Source of the DNA: Prevotellaceae bacterium
GTDB taxonomy: Bacteria > Bacteroidota > Bacteroidia > Bacteroidales > UBA932
NCBI GenBank assembly: GCA_031258755.1
Contig: JAIRMK010000146.1
Location: 1 to 35,355, forward strand
DNA: 35,355 nt
Direction: 5' to 3'
Under the pieces are notes generated by a model that had not been told where the DNA came from, did not search any database, and worked only from the letters and a program-made list of their open reading frames with translations. The translations under genes and the position numbers were made by a program. Shown piece after piece: positions 16,468-25,299 of the stretch (its first letter is position 1; each line of letters starts with the position of its first letter).

Positions 16468-19033
16468 AGATAAAAACCAAAGAACACAGGATAATTTCCC
16501 GGCTGTTGAACTGTCGGGCAGGGTACCGCCCTATTCAATCCCGTCGGAACGATACGTTTTGGGGGCGATAATGTCAGGATACCGGGATATAGACGGTGTG
16601 ATAAACATGCTGCAGCCGGAGATGTTTTACAGGGATACTCATACAATCATTTACCGCGCCATTGTGGAACTGCACAGGAATAAAACCGAGATAGACATAC
16701 AAAGTTTATCGAATACACTGAAAAAAAACGGCAACCTTGAAGAAGTTGGTGGGGATTACTACCTGTCCAAACTGATGGGTGACATTGCGAGCGGGTCAAA
16801 CATAGAATATCATGCGCTTGTCGTTCTTGAGACTTATATCCGGCGGCGGTTAAGTGGGATTTCTATTCAGGCGGCGGAAAAAGGCTTCGACCTGAGCATT
16901 CCGGTGGATGATATTTTTTCCGATATTGAAAAGAATTTAGCCGAACTGACACGGCTGATGACTGTAAAGCAAGACGTTAATCACATTGGCGTTGTGGCAA
17001 ACAGCGCAATAGATGAGGCATTCGGGCGCATTGAAAAAGCAGGAAAAGGGATGCCGACCGGTATCACTACTGGATTTAACGGCTTGGATGCGCTGACGTT
17101 CGGGTGGAAGCCGGCGGAGTTAATCGTATTGGCCGCCCGGCCATCTATGGGAAAGACAGCGGTGATGTTGCACTTTGCCAAAGCAGCTGCGAACGCCGGG
17201 AGCACGGCAGTAATATTTTCACTTGAGATGTCGAAAATCAGCATCGCCGACCGTCTGCTGCTGTCTGAATCCCACGAAGGCGAGATGAACATAAACCATT
17301 ACAAGAGCGGGCGTATGGATGAGGGTGAGGTAAACATGTTGGAGGTATTACTCGGCAGGATATACAACAAGCCGATTTATATAAATGACACGCCGGGCCT
17401 GACGATAGGGCAAATACATGCTTCGGCAAAAGAGATGAGAAGAAACGGAAAATGTGATATTATTTTCATTGACTACTTACAGTTGTGTAAGGGTAAAGGG
17501 GTGAGCAATAACCGAACGCGGGATATTGAGGTGGCCGAGATAAGCCGTGAGGCAAAAGAGATGGCCAAAGAACTCAACGTTCCGGTCATTCTGCTGTCGC
17601 AGTTGAGCCGTGAGGTGGAGCGTCGAGAAAAAAAGAGACCGCAACTATCGGATTTACGCGACTGCCTGCCTGTTGACGAATGGGTGGACACTCCTTACGG
17701 AGTTGTTCAGCTTAAAAGTAAGCCGGGGCGTATCGTTAGCGTTACTTGCCAGGGGAGTAAGGCGACCGGATGTGAGTATATTCCCAAAAAATACAACAGT
17801 ACATATACAGTCAGGACACATTTTGGCTCTTTTTCGGCAACGGCGCGGCACCGGGTATTAACCGCAACAGGCTGGAAGTATGTTTGTGACCTCGATGAAG
17901 AACGCGACATACTTGCTTCACCCAAAATCATAACACACGAAAACAGGGGTTATGTTTCCCACGGGAGGCTTTTGGGATGGTTAATCGGGAACGGTTATTT
18001 ATCCGGGACGCCCAGCCTTACCCTGCGAAACGAGTTGATAGATGACCTTCAGGATGAAATTAAAGGCTTCGGGGTTGAAATCAAGCCGAGGGAAACGCAG
18101 AAATGCAGCAATGTGACCGAAGTGTACTTGTCTAATGGTGTGGAATCAGGATGTAAACCCAACCCGCTAATGGAATGGATAAGGGGGCTTGGGCTGGAAG
18201 GTAAAACGGCGAAGGAAAAATCAATCCCTAAGCGATATCTTGGAACAAGCAACGAGGCGCATTTGGAACTTTTGCGCGGTCTGTGGGAAGCCGACGGAAC
18301 CGTATCAAAGGGTACTGCAAAATATTCGACAGTCAGTGAGCTTCTTGCAAGGCAGGTAAAATGGATGTTGCATACCATAGGGGTGCGTTCTTCCATTTCA
18401 CTTGAAGCACGTAAAAATAACTGTTCCGACCTGTTCACGGTGGTTTGTGCGGTTGAGGACAATCCCAACATGCGGCGGATTTGTAGTAATCCCAAACGGT
18501 TTGGGGCGCTAAAAATGCCGTCGGACAGGTATATTGACCCCGCCCCGGAAATATTTGTCCAGTTCGCGCAGGAATACGGCGCAAGCGGAAGGATACAAAA
18601 AAAATATGGTGGCTGCGGGCGGTTAAAAAGTATCGCAAAAAAACGGTTGCTTACAATGATTGCCGAAAATCCCATATCTACAATACAAGAATCACCCTAT
18701 GTCCAGATGCAGGGTATGGGATGGACGAAAATCACATCCATATCGCATAACGAGGATGAAGTACATGTTTGCGACCTGCACGTTCCTGAAACGAACTGTT
18801 TTTTGACAAATGGAATGGTCGTGCATAATTCGGGCGCTATCGAACAGGACGCAGATTTGGTGATATTCGTGTACCGGCCGGAGTATTACAAGCAGTCTAT
18901 AACAGACAGGTATGGCTCCGAGATAACGAACTATGGGGAGTTGATTGTAAGCAAGAACCGGAATGGGCGTTGTGGTGAGGTTGCCTATACCCACTCGACC
19001 GGTATGACAAAGTTTTTTGATTATCAGGAGTGA
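16457..19033 (+). CDS. dnaB: Replicative DNA helicase DnaB interrupted by an in-frame intein
   Basis: DnaB N-terminal domain, AARPSMGKTA Walker A, FIDYLQL, exteins SDLRD and SGAIEQDADLVIFVYRPEYY flank the insertion. Confidence 0.93.
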   Translation: MMSRDKNQRTQDNFPAVELSGRVPPYSIPSERYVLGAIMSGYRDIDGVINMLQPEMFYRDTHTIIYRAIVELHRNKTEIDIQSLSNTLKKNGNLEEVGGDYYLSKLMGDIASGSNIEYHALVVLETYIRRRLSGISIQAAEKGFDLSIPVDDIFSDIEKNLAELTRLMTVKQDVNHIGVVANSAIDEAFGRIEKAGKGMPTGITTGFNGLDALTFGWKPAELIVLAARPSMGKTAVMLHFAKAAANAGSTAVIFSLEMSKISIADRLLLSESHEGEMNINHYKSGRMDEGEVNMLEVLLGRIYNKPIYINDTPGLTIGQIHASAKEMRRNGKCDIIFIDYLQLCKGKGVSNNRTRDIEVAEISREAKEMAKELNVPVILLSQLSREVERREKKRPQLSDLRDCLPVDEWVDTPYGVVQLKSKPGRIVSVTCQGSKATGCEYIPKKYNSTYTVRTHFGSFSATARHRVLTATGWKYVCDLDEERDILASPKIITHENRGYVSHGRLLGWLIGNGYLSGTPSLTLRNELIDDLQDEIKGFGVEIKPRETQKCSNVTEVYLSNGVESGCKPNPLMEWIRGLGLEGKTAKEKSIPKRYLGTSNEAHLELLRGLWEADGTVSKGTAKYSTVSELLARQVKWMLHTIGVRSSISLEARKNNCSDLFTVVCAVEDNPNMRRICSNPKRFGALKMPSDRYIDPAPEIFVQFAQEYGASGRIQKKYGGCGRLKSIAKKRLLTMIAENPISTIQESPYVQMQGMGWTKITSISHNEDEVHVCDLHVPETNCFLTNGMVVHNSGAIEQDADLVIFVYRPEYYKQSITDRYGSEITNYGELIVSKNRNGRCGEVAYTHSTGMTKFFDYQE
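17663..18829 (+). other. Intein (389 aa) with LAGLIDADG homing endonuclease inside DnaB
   Basis: Cys1 (CLPVDEWVDTPYG), TARHRVLT block B-like motif, LLGWLIGNGYL and LLRGLWEADGTVS LAGLIDADG motifs, terminal VVHN followed by Ser+1. Confidence 0.93.
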
Positions 19034-19449
19034 TTATTATGGGTCAACTAATAATTGATGATATAGAAAGGATACCGCCTGACGGTCGCGAGGCTATCGA
19101 AACGATAATCCGCAATACCGGCGCCGCGCCGTGTTATCATTTAGATACTGACATTGATTGCCTGTCGAACGCCTTACAAAAGGTGTTTTGCTGCACGCTT
19201 GATGAACTAAAATCGAAAAGCAAAAAGCGGGATTTGCCATACGCCCGACACATATACTTTTACTACGTCCGCAAGATGTATTCCACCCTTTCACAGCAAG
19301 AAATTGGACTTCTGCTGAGCAGAAGCCAAAAATCCGTATCATACAGTCTCGCTTTTTTTGAGAGGGAAAACAGCCGATTTAACAGCAAGTTCAGGAAGTA
19401 TGTGGCGGAAGTCAATAGGGTATTTGGCAACAAGGAAAAACGAGGGTGA
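19030..19449 (+). CDS. DnaA domain IV-like HTH protein
   Basis: LPYARHIYFYYVRKMYSTLSQQEIGLLLSRSQKSVSYSL resembles DnaA C-terminal DNA-binding domain. Confidence 0.6.
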   Translation: MIIMGQLIIDDIERIPPDGREAIETIIRNTGAAPCYHLDTDIDCLSNALQKVFCCTLDELKSKSKKRDLPYARHIYFYYVRKMYSTLSQQEIGLLLSRSQKSVSYSLAFFERENSRFNSKFRKYVAEVNRVFGNKEKRG

Positions 19450-19467
19450 CACGCCCTCGTTTTCTTT
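19440..19467 (+). terminator. Intrinsic terminator after replication module
   Basis: CGAGGGTG-ACA-CGCCCTCG followed by TTTTCTTTT. Confidence 0.75.
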
Positions 19468-19542
19468 TAAAGAACCAACCTAAAAAGATATATGAAAAAC
19501 AATCGGCACAAATATACGTTAAAAATCGTTTAAGGGCATCAT

Positions 19543-19572
19543 TTTACCAACAACTCGCGACTTGTTGGTAAA
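19543..19572. repeat. 30-bp near-perfect palindrome
   Basis: TTTACCAACAA-CTCGCGAC-TTGTTGGTAAA; 11-bp arms, TCGCGA at centre. Confidence 0.8.
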
Positions 19573-19574
19573 TC

Positions 19575-19605
19575 TTTGAATTGTGGTTGTAGCGTGGTAA
19601 ATTTG
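19575..19605 (+). promoter_or_regulatory. Bacteroidetes-type promoter of ParB/packaging operon
   Basis: TTTG 19575-19578, 19-bp spacer, TAAATTTG 19598-19605. Confidence 0.65.
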
Positions 19606-19609
19606 TGGC

Positions 19610-20212
19610 ATGGTTGATAAAATCAAATACGACGAAAGGAATTACCGCAAGCACGACGAAAGAAACAAGGCGTTGATAAAAAAGAGCCTTGAGGAGTGTG
19701 GCGCGGGTCGTTCGATTGTTACCGACAAGGATAATGTTATCGTTGCCGGTAATGGCGTGTATGAGCAGGCGCAGGCGCTCGGTTTGAAAGCCCGCATCAT
19801 TGAAAGCGACGGAAAGGAACTCATCGTTATTAAACGTACCGACCTTTCTACGACCGATGAAAAGCGCAAGCTGCTTGCAATGGCGGACAACCGGACATCG
19901 GACACATCGGAATTTGATTTTGACCTTTTGACGGCCGATTTCGATATTGACCTGTTGAATGATTGGGATTTCAAATCTTTTGAATTGGGTATTTCGGCAG
20001 ACAATAATCCCGATGACGAGTTTAATAAGTTTGGTGAGTTTGAGTATGCCAACCGCGATGTTGAAGCTTACCGGAGCATTATTCTACATTTTGACAGCGA
20101 GGACGACGTGAAAAACTTTGCTGAAATCACCCAACTACCCATAAAGGACAAAACAAGGGCAATCTATTTCCCACATAAGGAAAACGAGCGGTTTAAGGAG
20201 GTTTATGAGTAG
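19610..20212 (+). CDS. ParB N-terminal domain-like protein
   Basis: DERNYRKHDERNKALIKKSLEECGAGRSIVTDKDNVIVAGNGVYEQAQALGL, AMADNRTSD; ParB/Srx fold pattern. Confidence 0.8.
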   Translation: MVDKIKYDERNYRKHDERNKALIKKSLEECGAGRSIVTDKDNVIVAGNGVYEQAQALGLKARIIESDGKELIVIKRTDLSTTDEKRKLLAMADNRTSDTSEFDFDLLTADFDIDLLNDWDFKSFELGISADNNPDDEFNKFGEFEYANRDVEAYRSIILHFDSEDDVKNFAEITQLPIKDKTRAIYFPHKENERFKEVYE

Positions 20213-21020
20213 CAATATTCCTATATTTATTCCATCAAAAGGTCGCTACGACAATGGTTTAACATGGAAAGCCCTTGACGCAATGGGTGTGCATCGTTAC
20301 CGTGTCATTGTGGAGCCGCAGGAATATGACAGCTACCGGAAGGTATTACCGGCGGAAAAACTGCTTGTATTGGATATGGAGTACAAGCAGAAGTATGACA
20401 CGTGTGATGGCATACCCTACGCCGATAACCCGCGTGTCGGCAGCGGCGCGGCGCGGAACTTCGGGTGGGATACGGCCAAAAAGGAGGGCGCTCCGTGGCA
20501 TTGGATAATTGATGACAATATCCGGCGTTTTTTGGTGTATAACGACAACCAAAAGTGCATTGCCCGCTACGATACCTTTGCCTGCGTGGAGCGATTTGCA
20601 GAACGATATGAAAACGTGGTAATGTCAGGGATGCAGTATGCCATGTTTGTGCCCAAGAAACAAAAGAACCGTCCGCTTATCATTAACACCCGCATATTTT
20701 CGTGTAATTTGATAAAAACAGACAGTCCGTTCCGGTGGCGCGGGCGATATAATGAGGACGTGATATTGTCATTGGACATGCTCGAAGCCGGATACTGTAC
20801 TGTATTATTCAATACGTATTTGTGTGATAAGATACGCACGCAAAACATGAAGGGCGGGAATACGGATGAATTGTATAAGTCCGGTACGGAAGAAAAGAGC
20901 CGGCTGCTAAAAAGCGTTTACCCGGATAAAGTGGCGTTGGTCATGCGGTATGGCCGGCCACACCACCGTGTCGATTTTTTGGTATATAATAAACGTAATC
21001 AACTAATAAGAAAAAAATAA
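20205..21020 (+). CDS. TET-associated glycosyltransferase (TAGT)-like protein
   Basis: IPIFIPSKGRYDNGLTWKALDAMGVHRYRVIVEPQEYDSY...GSGAARNFGWDTAKKEGAPWHWIIDDNIRRF. Confidence 0.7.
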   Translation: MSSNIPIFIPSKGRYDNGLTWKALDAMGVHRYRVIVEPQEYDSYRKVLPAEKLLVLDMEYKQKYDTCDGIPYADNPRVGSGAARNFGWDTAKKEGAPWHWIIDDNIRRFLVYNDNQKCIARYDTFACVERFAERYENVVMSGMQYAMFVPKKQKNRPLIINTRIFSCNLIKTDSPFRWRGRYNEDVILSLDMLEAGYCTVLFNTYLCDKIRTQNMKGGNTDELYKSGTEEKSRLLKSVYPDKVALVMRYGRPHHRVDFLVYNKRNQLIRKK

Positions 21021-21053
21021 TTAACTTTGGCGGAAAATTTAACGTTTTTCGCC

Positions 21054-21281
21054 ATGAAAAAACATATTACAATGACTTACATTGAGGTGCAGGAAAAACG
21101 GCTTAAAAGGAAGAAAGAAGAACTTCAAACCATTGAAGATGCTCTTAATTCCACGTCCAAAGCTTCGGTTAAACAACGCTACATAGAGTTGAAAGCCGAA
21201 ATCCGCGAATTGGAAAGCTGCCTCGACCTCGCAAAGGTGATGTTCGATGGCGAAGGTAACGAAACAACAGGCACAGCGTAA
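21054..21281 (+). CDS. Hypothetical coiled-coil protein
   Basis: YIEVQEKRLKRKKEELQTIEDALNSTSKASVKQRYIELKAEIRELESCLD; ATG 21054 preferred over 21027. Confidence 0.5.
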   Translation: MKKHITMTYIEVQEKRLKRKKEELQTIEDALNSTSKASVKQRYIELKAEIRELESCLDLAKVMFDGEGNETTGTA

Positions 21282-21822
21282 ATCTCCGGCCCGGCAGAAG
21301 AAAAAGACTTTAAAGAAGGCTAAGGCTGCTACCGGTAAAAAGGTTGCTCCGGCAAAACATGCCGGCGGGCGGCCTACTCCATATAGAGATGAGTATGCGA
21401 AAATGGCAATGCAGCATTGTCTATTAGGTGCGACGAATAAAGATTTGGCCGCACTGTTTGGCGTGGCAGTGTCCACTATTAGCAAGTGGATGAAGGATTT
21501 TCAAAAGTTTTCGGATGCCATAAAAAAGGGAAAGGAGGAGGCGGACATTTGTGTTGCCTCTGCTCTGTTCAAGCGGGCGACCGGTTTCGTCAAAGATGAC
21601 TGCGAGAAAGTATTTAATAATAAGGGCAGTGTGGTAAGAGCCAAGACACGTGAGTATTTCCCGCCCGAAACCGCCGCCGCCATCTTCTGGTTAAAGAACC
21701 GACAGCCGGGCAAGTGGCGGGAGAAGCAGACGCAGGTATTGGAAAATCCCGACGGAACACCGCTGTCCGGTGGCAGGCTGGGAGTAGTCTTTAGCGACAT
21801 GGATAGCGACAAAAAGGAGTAA
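21247..21822 (+). CDS. Terminase small subunit
   Basis: HTH region HCLLGATNKDLAALFGVAVSTISKWMKDF, FWLKNRQPGKWREK tail; precedes TerL. Confidence 0.85.
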   Translation: MAKVTKQQAQRKSPARQKKKTLKKAKAATGKKVAPAKHAGGRPTPYRDEYAKMAMQHCLLGATNKDLAALFGVAVSTISKWMKDFQKFSDAIKKGKEEADICVASALFKRATGFVKDDCEKVFNNKGSVVRAKTREYFPPETAAAIFWLKNRQPGKWREKQTQVLENPDGTPLSGGRLGVVFSDMDSDKKE

Positions 21823-21825
21823 ACA

Positions 21826-23142
21826 ATGCAAAGAGTAAAAGGGATAGCGTCATCGTTACAGTTCAATGTGAACAGGGTATTCAGGCCGGTGTTCGGAACT
21901 GCCAAGCCGATAATTGACATTGTCGGCGGGCGCGGTCGTGGGGGCTCATACTTTGGCACGGACTACTTCCTGATGCTGATGCTATCGGAGCAACACTTCA
22001 GGGGTTGCTTCCTTCGGCAGGCGTTCAATGACATTCGGGACAGTCTGTTCAGGGACTTCAAGGACAGGCTTGAGGAGCATGAGCTACCGCTCTCGCACTT
22101 CCACATCAATGAGAGTGAGATGCGGATACGGCACGTACCGACAGGCAACACCATCATCAGCAAGGGTTTTGTGACCAGTTCCAACCGGACGGCCAAATTA
22201 AAGTCGTTGGCCGGGATTACCCACGTGCTAATTGAGGAGGCCAACGAGATAAGCGAAGAACAGTTTGACCAGCTGCTGTTGAGCCTTCGGACGGTTAAGA
22301 CAGACCGGATACAGGCGCTCAGGATATTCAACCCGCCGAGCAAGAAGCATTGGATTTGGCGGGATTATAACCTTACCGAAAGCGATGTAAAAGGCTACTA
22401 TACCTATATACCAAAGACGGACAGCCCGGTAGAAATGATATTTTCCACGTATCAAAACAATACCAAGAACCTCAATGCCGAATATATTTCACATCTGGAA
22501 AGGATGCAGTCCCGCCCGGAGCAATACAATACGATTGTTCGCGGGTTGATTTCAGAGGGTAATATCGGGCGGATATACACCCATTTCAAACCGTGCAGCG
22601 TGGAAGAATTTAACGCTATTGATTCACGGACGGTGTATGCCATCGACTTTGGTTATAGTGAAGACCCGACGGCGTTGGTAGCTATCAAATGGAAGGATAA
22701 CCGGCTGTTTGTCCACGAACTCATATATCAGCCGGGACTGGATGACTTAGCTATTGCTAAACGGTTTATCGACTTTGGAGTTACCTACAAGGATTTAATC
22801 ATTGCCGATTATGGTAACGGCGGTGATGTGCGTATTCACAACCTGCGTTCCGGCGGCTCCGGCGCTTGGAGCAATATTCCCGGATACCCCGACCTGCGGA
22901 AAGGGTTTAGCGTGTACTATGCCGAGAAGGGCGCCGGGTCGATTGCCGGCGGTATTAACCTTGTCAAATCGTATGAGGTTTACATGACCGAAGCGAGTAG
23001 GAACGGATGGAACGAAGTACAGGAGTACTGTTGGGCGGTAGGCCGCGATAAGGATATATTGGACGTTCCGGTGGATAAATATAATCACATCATGGACAGC
23101 ATACGGTACTTTACTACCTACCGGGCCGCACATGGAATTTAA
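21826..23142 (+). CDS. Terminase large subunit (PBSX-like)
   Basis: VGGRGRGGSYFGTDYF, VLIEEANEISEEQFDQLLLSLR, YAIDFGYSEDPTALVAI, DYGNGGDVRIHNLRS. Confidence 0.92.
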   Translation: MQRVKGIASSLQFNVNRVFRPVFGTAKPIIDIVGGRGRGGSYFGTDYFLMLMLSEQHFRGCFLRQAFNDIRDSLFRDFKDRLEEHELPLSHFHINESEMRIRHVPTGNTIISKGFVTSSNRTAKLKSLAGITHVLIEEANEISEEQFDQLLLSLRTVKTDRIQALRIFNPPSKKHWIWRDYNLTESDVKGYYTYIPKTDSPVEMIFSTYQNNTKNLNAEYISHLERMQSRPEQYNTIVRGLISEGNIGRIYTHFKPCSVEEFNAIDSRTVYAIDFGYSEDPTALVAIKWKDNRLFVHELIYQPGLDDLAIAKRFIDFGVTYKDLIIADYGNGGDVRIHNLRSGGSGAWSNIPGYPDLRKGFSVYYAEKGAGSIAGGINLVKSYEVYMTEASRNGWNEVQEYCWAVGRDKDILDVPVDKYNHIMDSIRYFTTYRAAHGI

Positions 23143-23153
23143 CACGATGAAAT

Positions 23154-24566
23154 ATGGGATTTATTCGTAACATAGCAATAAAAGGACTGACAAGAATGGC
23201 AGGTAAAAGCCTCGGTAGCGGGGTTGGTAATTTTTTCATGCCATTTGGTTCGTTCTCGCTGGGTAGTAAGAGCAGTAAGAAAATCTACGAGGAAGCGGCC
23301 GTATTATCGACCGTGATTAACAAGCGGGCGCAATGTTTCGGTAATGCTATTGTGTACGTGAAGGACAAACAGGAAAACGAGCCGGACACGTCGCAGGCAA
23401 AGCGGTTGCGTGACCTGCTGAACAGTCCTAACCAATTTATGAGTTGGGAACAGATGTACCGGGCGACGGAAGCCTACCGGATGCTCTACGGCCATTGTGT
23501 ATGGTTGAAGTTATCAGCTTTTGAAAACGATATGCCGACGGCCCTGTATATCATAAACCCGGAACATATACAGATAGATATTGACAAAAATAATCCGTTT
23601 ATCGGCCGGGAAGCGGTGAAGAAAATACGAATAGGCGGTAAAGACACAGGATTAACCATTGACGACCTGATTATATTTAATGACATAAAAGTGGGATTTA
23701 CCGGTAACGCATTATTGGCGCAATCCCGAATGACCGCCTTATCGAATGAGAGTAAGCTGTTACAGGTCATTGCTGATGCCGAACTGTCTATTATACGCAA
23801 TCGCGGGGCGTTGGGTATATTGGCAAAAGACGGCCGCGACACTTCAACTGTCGGCGTATATGAAGAAAGCGTAGATAAGATACAGGAGCAGTATAAAAGG
23901 TACGGTATTTCATCGGAGCAGTGGAATATTATTATCACGTCGGCGGCGCTGAAATGGTATTCTATTACGCAGCCCTTGAAAGATTTGATGTTGCCCGAAT
24001 TTGAAGAACAGACGGCAAAGAAAATCTGTGGAGTTTTCGACGTGCCGTTTGAACTGTTGCCACTTTCCGGCCAGTCCACGTATGCCAACCGGAAAGAAGC
24101 GCTGCGGGAACTGTATCAGAATTATGTTATACCGTCGTCCAATGGCGATGCACGAGTGTTGACCGACGCCCTTTGCAAGGGTACAGGGCTAACCATCACG
24201 ATGGATTACTCCGATATGTACATATTCCAAGAGGACATGAAGCAGAAGGCCGATAGTGCTAACGTAGCCATTGCTGCTTTTAATGCGGCACAGGCAGCGG
24301 GCAATATCACCCGCGAAGAGTGGCGGGCGCTGGTTGCGGAGTATGTCAACATCGACCCGGCGGCGGCCATGCTGGAACAAAAGGTAATGCTTGCGCAACA
24401 GTTAGGCGTTAGTGGTTTACAGTCGCTTATGGCGTTGGTGGCAGATGTCAATTTAACCCCCAATCAAAAGAGGGCATTACTCGTTAGCGTATTCGACCGG
24501 ACGCCGGAAGAAGCGCTTGAAATGATACCGGAAGTTGAAACAATAAATAAGACAGGAAATGTTTAA
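23154..24566 (+). CDS. Portal protein (HK97-like)
   Basis: VINKRAQCFGNAIVYVKD, LRDLLNSPNQFMSWEQMYRATEAYRMLYG, CGVFDVPFELLPLSGQSTYANRKEALRELYQNYVIP. Confidence 0.88.
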   Translation: MGFIRNIAIKGLTRMAGKSLGSGVGNFFMPFGSFSLGSKSSKKIYEEAAVLSTVINKRAQCFGNAIVYVKDKQENEPDTSQAKRLRDLLNSPNQFMSWEQMYRATEAYRMLYGHCVWLKLSAFENDMPTALYIINPEHIQIDIDKNNPFIGREAVKKIRIGGKDTGLTIDDLIIFNDIKVGFTGNALLAQSRMTALSNESKLLQVIADAELSIIRNRGALGILAKDGRDTSTVGVYEESVDKIQEQYKRYGISSEQWNIIITSAALKWYSITQPLKDLMLPEFEEQTAKKICGVFDVPFELLPLSGQSTYANRKEALRELYQNYVIPSSNGDARVLTDALCKGTGLTITMDYSDMYIFQEDMKQKADSANVAIAAFNAAQAAGNITREEWRALVAEYVNIDPAAAMLEQKVMLAQQLGVSGLQSLMALVADVNLTPNQKRALLVSVFDRTPEEALEMIPEVETINKTGNV

Positions 24567-25299
24567 GAAAGAGCATAATAAACCGGCAAGGCAATTGAAC
24601 GCATTGCGTTACAAGAGTGTAAAGGTAGATGCACCGGCCATTGACGAGCAGAGCATGGTTGTTTCGGGCTATCTCGCATCGTTCGACACGGTGGATGAAA
24701 TGGGCGACCGCCTGCACAAAGGTTGTTTTGCCAAGTCTATCAAAGAGCACGGGCCGCAAAGTGACAGCCCGCGCAAAATACTGTTGTGCTATCAGCATTA
24801 CATGGACAAGCCGATAGGTCAGTTTACCGAGTTGAAAGAAGATGACAAGGGGCTGTATTTTGAGGCAAAACTCGACGATATACCGCTCGTTCGCGACACG
24901 GTGATACCGCAATACAAGTCCGGTACACTCAATCAGCATTCTATCGGTTATTGTTACGTCAAGATAGATTGGACAGGAGAAGGGCAAATGAATGAGATAT
25001 GCGAGGTGTACGAGGTGGAGCTATACGAGGGCTCGGTGGTCACCGCCGGGTGCAACGAGAACACGCCGTTTCTGGGCTTCAAAAACCTGACGTCCGCACA
25101 GGTGGAGCAGGCCTATAAGGAACTTGACAAAATCGCTGTTAAATTAAGCAAATTCGACAGAATTAAAATAAAGCAACTATTCGATTCACTTATTACGAAA
25201 GCCGAAGACACTCCGCCGGAGCCGTCCACGCCGAAGGGTAAGCCGGACAATACGCGCAAGTCAATCAATCAATTATTTATTAAAAACGTTAAAAAATGA
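24559..25299 (+). CDS. HK97-family prohead protease with C-terminal tag
   Basis: VVSGYLASFDTVDEMGDRLHKGCFAKSIKE...ILLCYQH...QHSIGYCYVK...EVELYEGSVVTAGCNENT; ends KGKPDNTRKSINQLFIKNVKK. Confidence 0.9.
   Translation: MFKKEHNKPARQLNALRYKSVKVDAPAIDEQSMVVSGYLASFDTVDEMGDRLHKGCFAKSIKEHGPQSDSPRKILLCYQHYMDKPIGQFTELKEDDKGLYFEAKLDDIPLVRDTVIPQYKSGTLNQHSIGYCYVKIDWTGEGQMNEICEVYEVELYEGSVVTAGCNENTPFLGFKNLTSAQVEQAYKELDKIAVKLSKFDRIKIKQLFDSLITKAEDTPPEPSTPKGKPDNTRKSINQLFIKNVKK

Noticed and set aside
18049-18675. 208-aa minus-strand ORF
   Set aside because: Antisense to the DnaB intein; shadow ORF.
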